Of a stretch of 7,464 nucleotides of DNA, positions 6,299 to 7,464 are shown in pieces. The stretch is taken from positions 1 to 7,464 of the forward strand of contig JAMFSG010000132.1 in the NCBI GenBank assembly GCA_026225155.1. The letters are read 5' to 3'. Both the position numbers and the translations under genes were made by a program. Numbering within the stretch: position 1 is the stretch's first letter; every line of letters starts with the position of its first letter. The DNA comes from Verrucomicrobiota bacterium (GTDB taxonomy: Bacteria > Verrucomicrobiota > Verrucomicrobiia > Limisphaerales > UBA11358). The notes under the pieces are model-generated. The model was not told the origin of the DNA. It saw only the letters and a list, made by a program, of their open reading frames with translations, and did no database searches.

Positions 6299-7464
6299 TC
6301 GCAATCGTGCTGTCACTTTTGTGCGGCGCAACCATTTTTGCCGACGAAGCCGAAACTAATTCCACAGTTTCGGCGGGATTTTTCTTTGACCACTTCAAAT
6401 TGACGTTGGAAGACGGCGAACGCACTGAAGCCGCCGGACCATTTTATTATTTCGACCAACGAGAAGACGAAAACACGATCGCTTTTCCGCCGTTTTTTTC
6501 CAACTACAAAAACGACATCGTTGAATCGAGCGAATACGATATTTTGTATCCGCTGCTGACTTATGAACATTACAACGACGAATGGCGCTGGCAATTTTTC
6601 CAATTGATCGCGTTTGCCGGCGGACGCCAGCCGGACGATTTCAAAACGCACCAGTTCACGCTGTTCCCGTTTTATTTCCAGCAACGTTCGCTGGACACAA
6701 ATCTGAATTACACCGCCGTCGTTCCATTTTACGGCCGCCTGCAAAATCGTTTATTCCGCGATAAAATTTTCTTCGTGATGTTTCCGATTTACGGACAATC
6801 GCAGAAAAAAGACATTGTCACCGATAATTATTTTTATCCGTTCGTCCACGTCCGCAACGGCATTGGTTTGCATGGCTGGCAAGTCTGGCCAGTTGTCGGT
6901 CGCGAACACAAAGACGTGACGAGCGACACGAATGGTTTTGGCGATGTTTCCCTCAATCCCGGCCACGACAGCTCGTTTTTATTCTGGCCGTTTTGGTTGA
7001 AAAATAATGCCGGCATCGGCACAGAAGATCCGGAAAATTTCTGCGCGTCCATTCCATTTTTCGCCAAACTCCGTTCGCCCTTGCGCAATACGACTTCCGT
7101 GTTCTGGCCATTTTTCACCTGGGTGGATGAACGCGGGAAAAAATATCACGAATGGGAAGGCCCGTGGCCGTTCGTCATTTTCGCACGCGGCGAGGGCAAG
7201 ACTACTTCGCGCGTCTGGCCGATTTTCAGCCAGTCGCACAACGCGACGCAGGAAAGTGATTCCTACATTTGGCCGTTGTATCGCTACAAACATTTTCATT
7301 CCGATCCGTTCGATCAAAAACGCACGAGCATTTTGTTTTATCTGTTTGCGAACGTGGCGGAAAAAAATACGGAAACCGGCGCGCACAAAGGCTGGCAATC
7401 GTTGTGGCCGATTTATTTCTGGCATCGCGAATTCAACGGCAACGAACGATTGCAAATTTTCGCG
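6262..7464 (+). CDS. Exported aromatic-Pro repeat protein, possible outer-membrane beta-protein (C-terminus beyond the window)
   Basis: 401 residues are visible and the frame is open to the right edge. Residues 1-27 look like a Sec signal peptide: R2/R12, hydrophobic core FAIVLSLLCGATIFA, cut probably after A27 (C21 lies inside the core, but LLCG could also be read as a lipobox). The mature part repeats an 'aromatic-Pro-hydrophobic-aromatic' motif: YPLL 96, FPFY 135, VPFY 154, FPIY 174, YPFV 192, WPVV 209, WPFW 242, IPFF 264, WPFF 282, WPFV 302, WPIF 319, WPLY 337 and WPIY 382, mostly 17-22 residues apart, with polar turns between. That spacing and the aromatic-rich strands suit beta-hairpins of an outer-membrane barrel, or another beta-repeat fold. 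I do not recognise a named family. ATG 6262 is chosen because it gives the signal peptide. It follows the RND gene by 115 bp in the same direction, so shared envelope function is conceivable. Confidence 0.85.
   Translation, partial: MRLISQSSFFYRFAIVLSLLCGATIFADEAETNSTVSAGFFFDHFKLTLEDGERTEAAGPFYYFDQREDENTIAFPPFFSNYKNDIVESSEYDILYPLLTYEHYNDEWRWQFFQLIAFAGGRQPDDFKTHQFTLFPFYFQQRSLDTNLNYTAVVPFYGRLQNRLFRDKIFFVMFPIYGQSQKKDIVTDNYFYPFVHVRNGIGLHGWQVWPVVGREHKDVTSDTNGFGDVSLNPGHDSSFLFWPFWLKNNAGIGTEDPENFCASIPFFAKLRSPLRNTTSVFWPFFTWVDERGKKYHEWEGPWPFVIFARGEGKTTSRVWPIFSQSHNATQESDSYIWPLYRYKHFHSDPFDQKRTSILFYLFANVAEKNTETGAHKGWQSLWPIYFWHREFNGNERLQIFA

Noticed and set aside
6979..7455. Minus-strand open frame of 158 codons at the right edge
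   Set aside because: It overlaps the plus-strand repeat protein, which has a signal peptide and regular motifs; the antisense product shows no such structure.

Overview
The window looks like chromosomal sequence from a Gram-negative bacterium, most likely Verrucomicrobiota (Limisphaerales/Pedosphaera-like). The Gram-negative part rests on a complete lpxA (lipid A synthesis) and a large RND-type transporter. The phylum guess is an inference: it rests on base and codon style and on the short dispersed repeats between genes (heptamer runs, GAGGAT/ATCCTC hairpins, and 'aaccacgaatgg…'-type sequences), which I associate with that group. It needs a database search.

Layout. Positions 1-807 (minus strand) hold the N-terminal 269 codons of a peptidase-U32-family protein that runs off the left edge. 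A 171-bp divergent intergenic region full of inverted repeats (808-978) separates it from a plus-strand cluster. That cluster is lpxA (979-1770), a GYF_2/DUF4190-type membrane protein with a cysteine cluster (1772-2272) and a DUF2752 membrane protein with a CPGCG motif (2273-2704). Gaps are one base and zero bases, so the three are probably one transcript. A REP/BIME-like pair of facing hairpins (2712-2788) lies between the cluster and a YbjQ-family (UPF0145) gene (2850-3188). A second inverted repeat (3204-3274) precedes a 953-residue, 12-helix RND/MMPL exporter resembling HpnN (3285-6146). After an AT-rich gap with a 12-bp tandem repeat, a secreted protein begins at 6262 and leaves the window at the right edge. 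It is built from about 14 'aromatic-Pro-hydrophobic-aromatic' units spaced roughly every 20 residues.

Function. The common theme is the cell envelope: lipid A first step, small membrane proteins of unknown role, an RND exporter of probably lipidic substrate, and a repeat-built exported protein that may be an outer-membrane beta-structure. There is no CRISPR array, tRNA, rRNA, transposase gene or phage gene in the window. The most unusual items are the aromatic-Pro repeat protein, the covarying hairpin pair at 2712-2788, and in-frame short-repeat insertions inside the conserved U32 gene.
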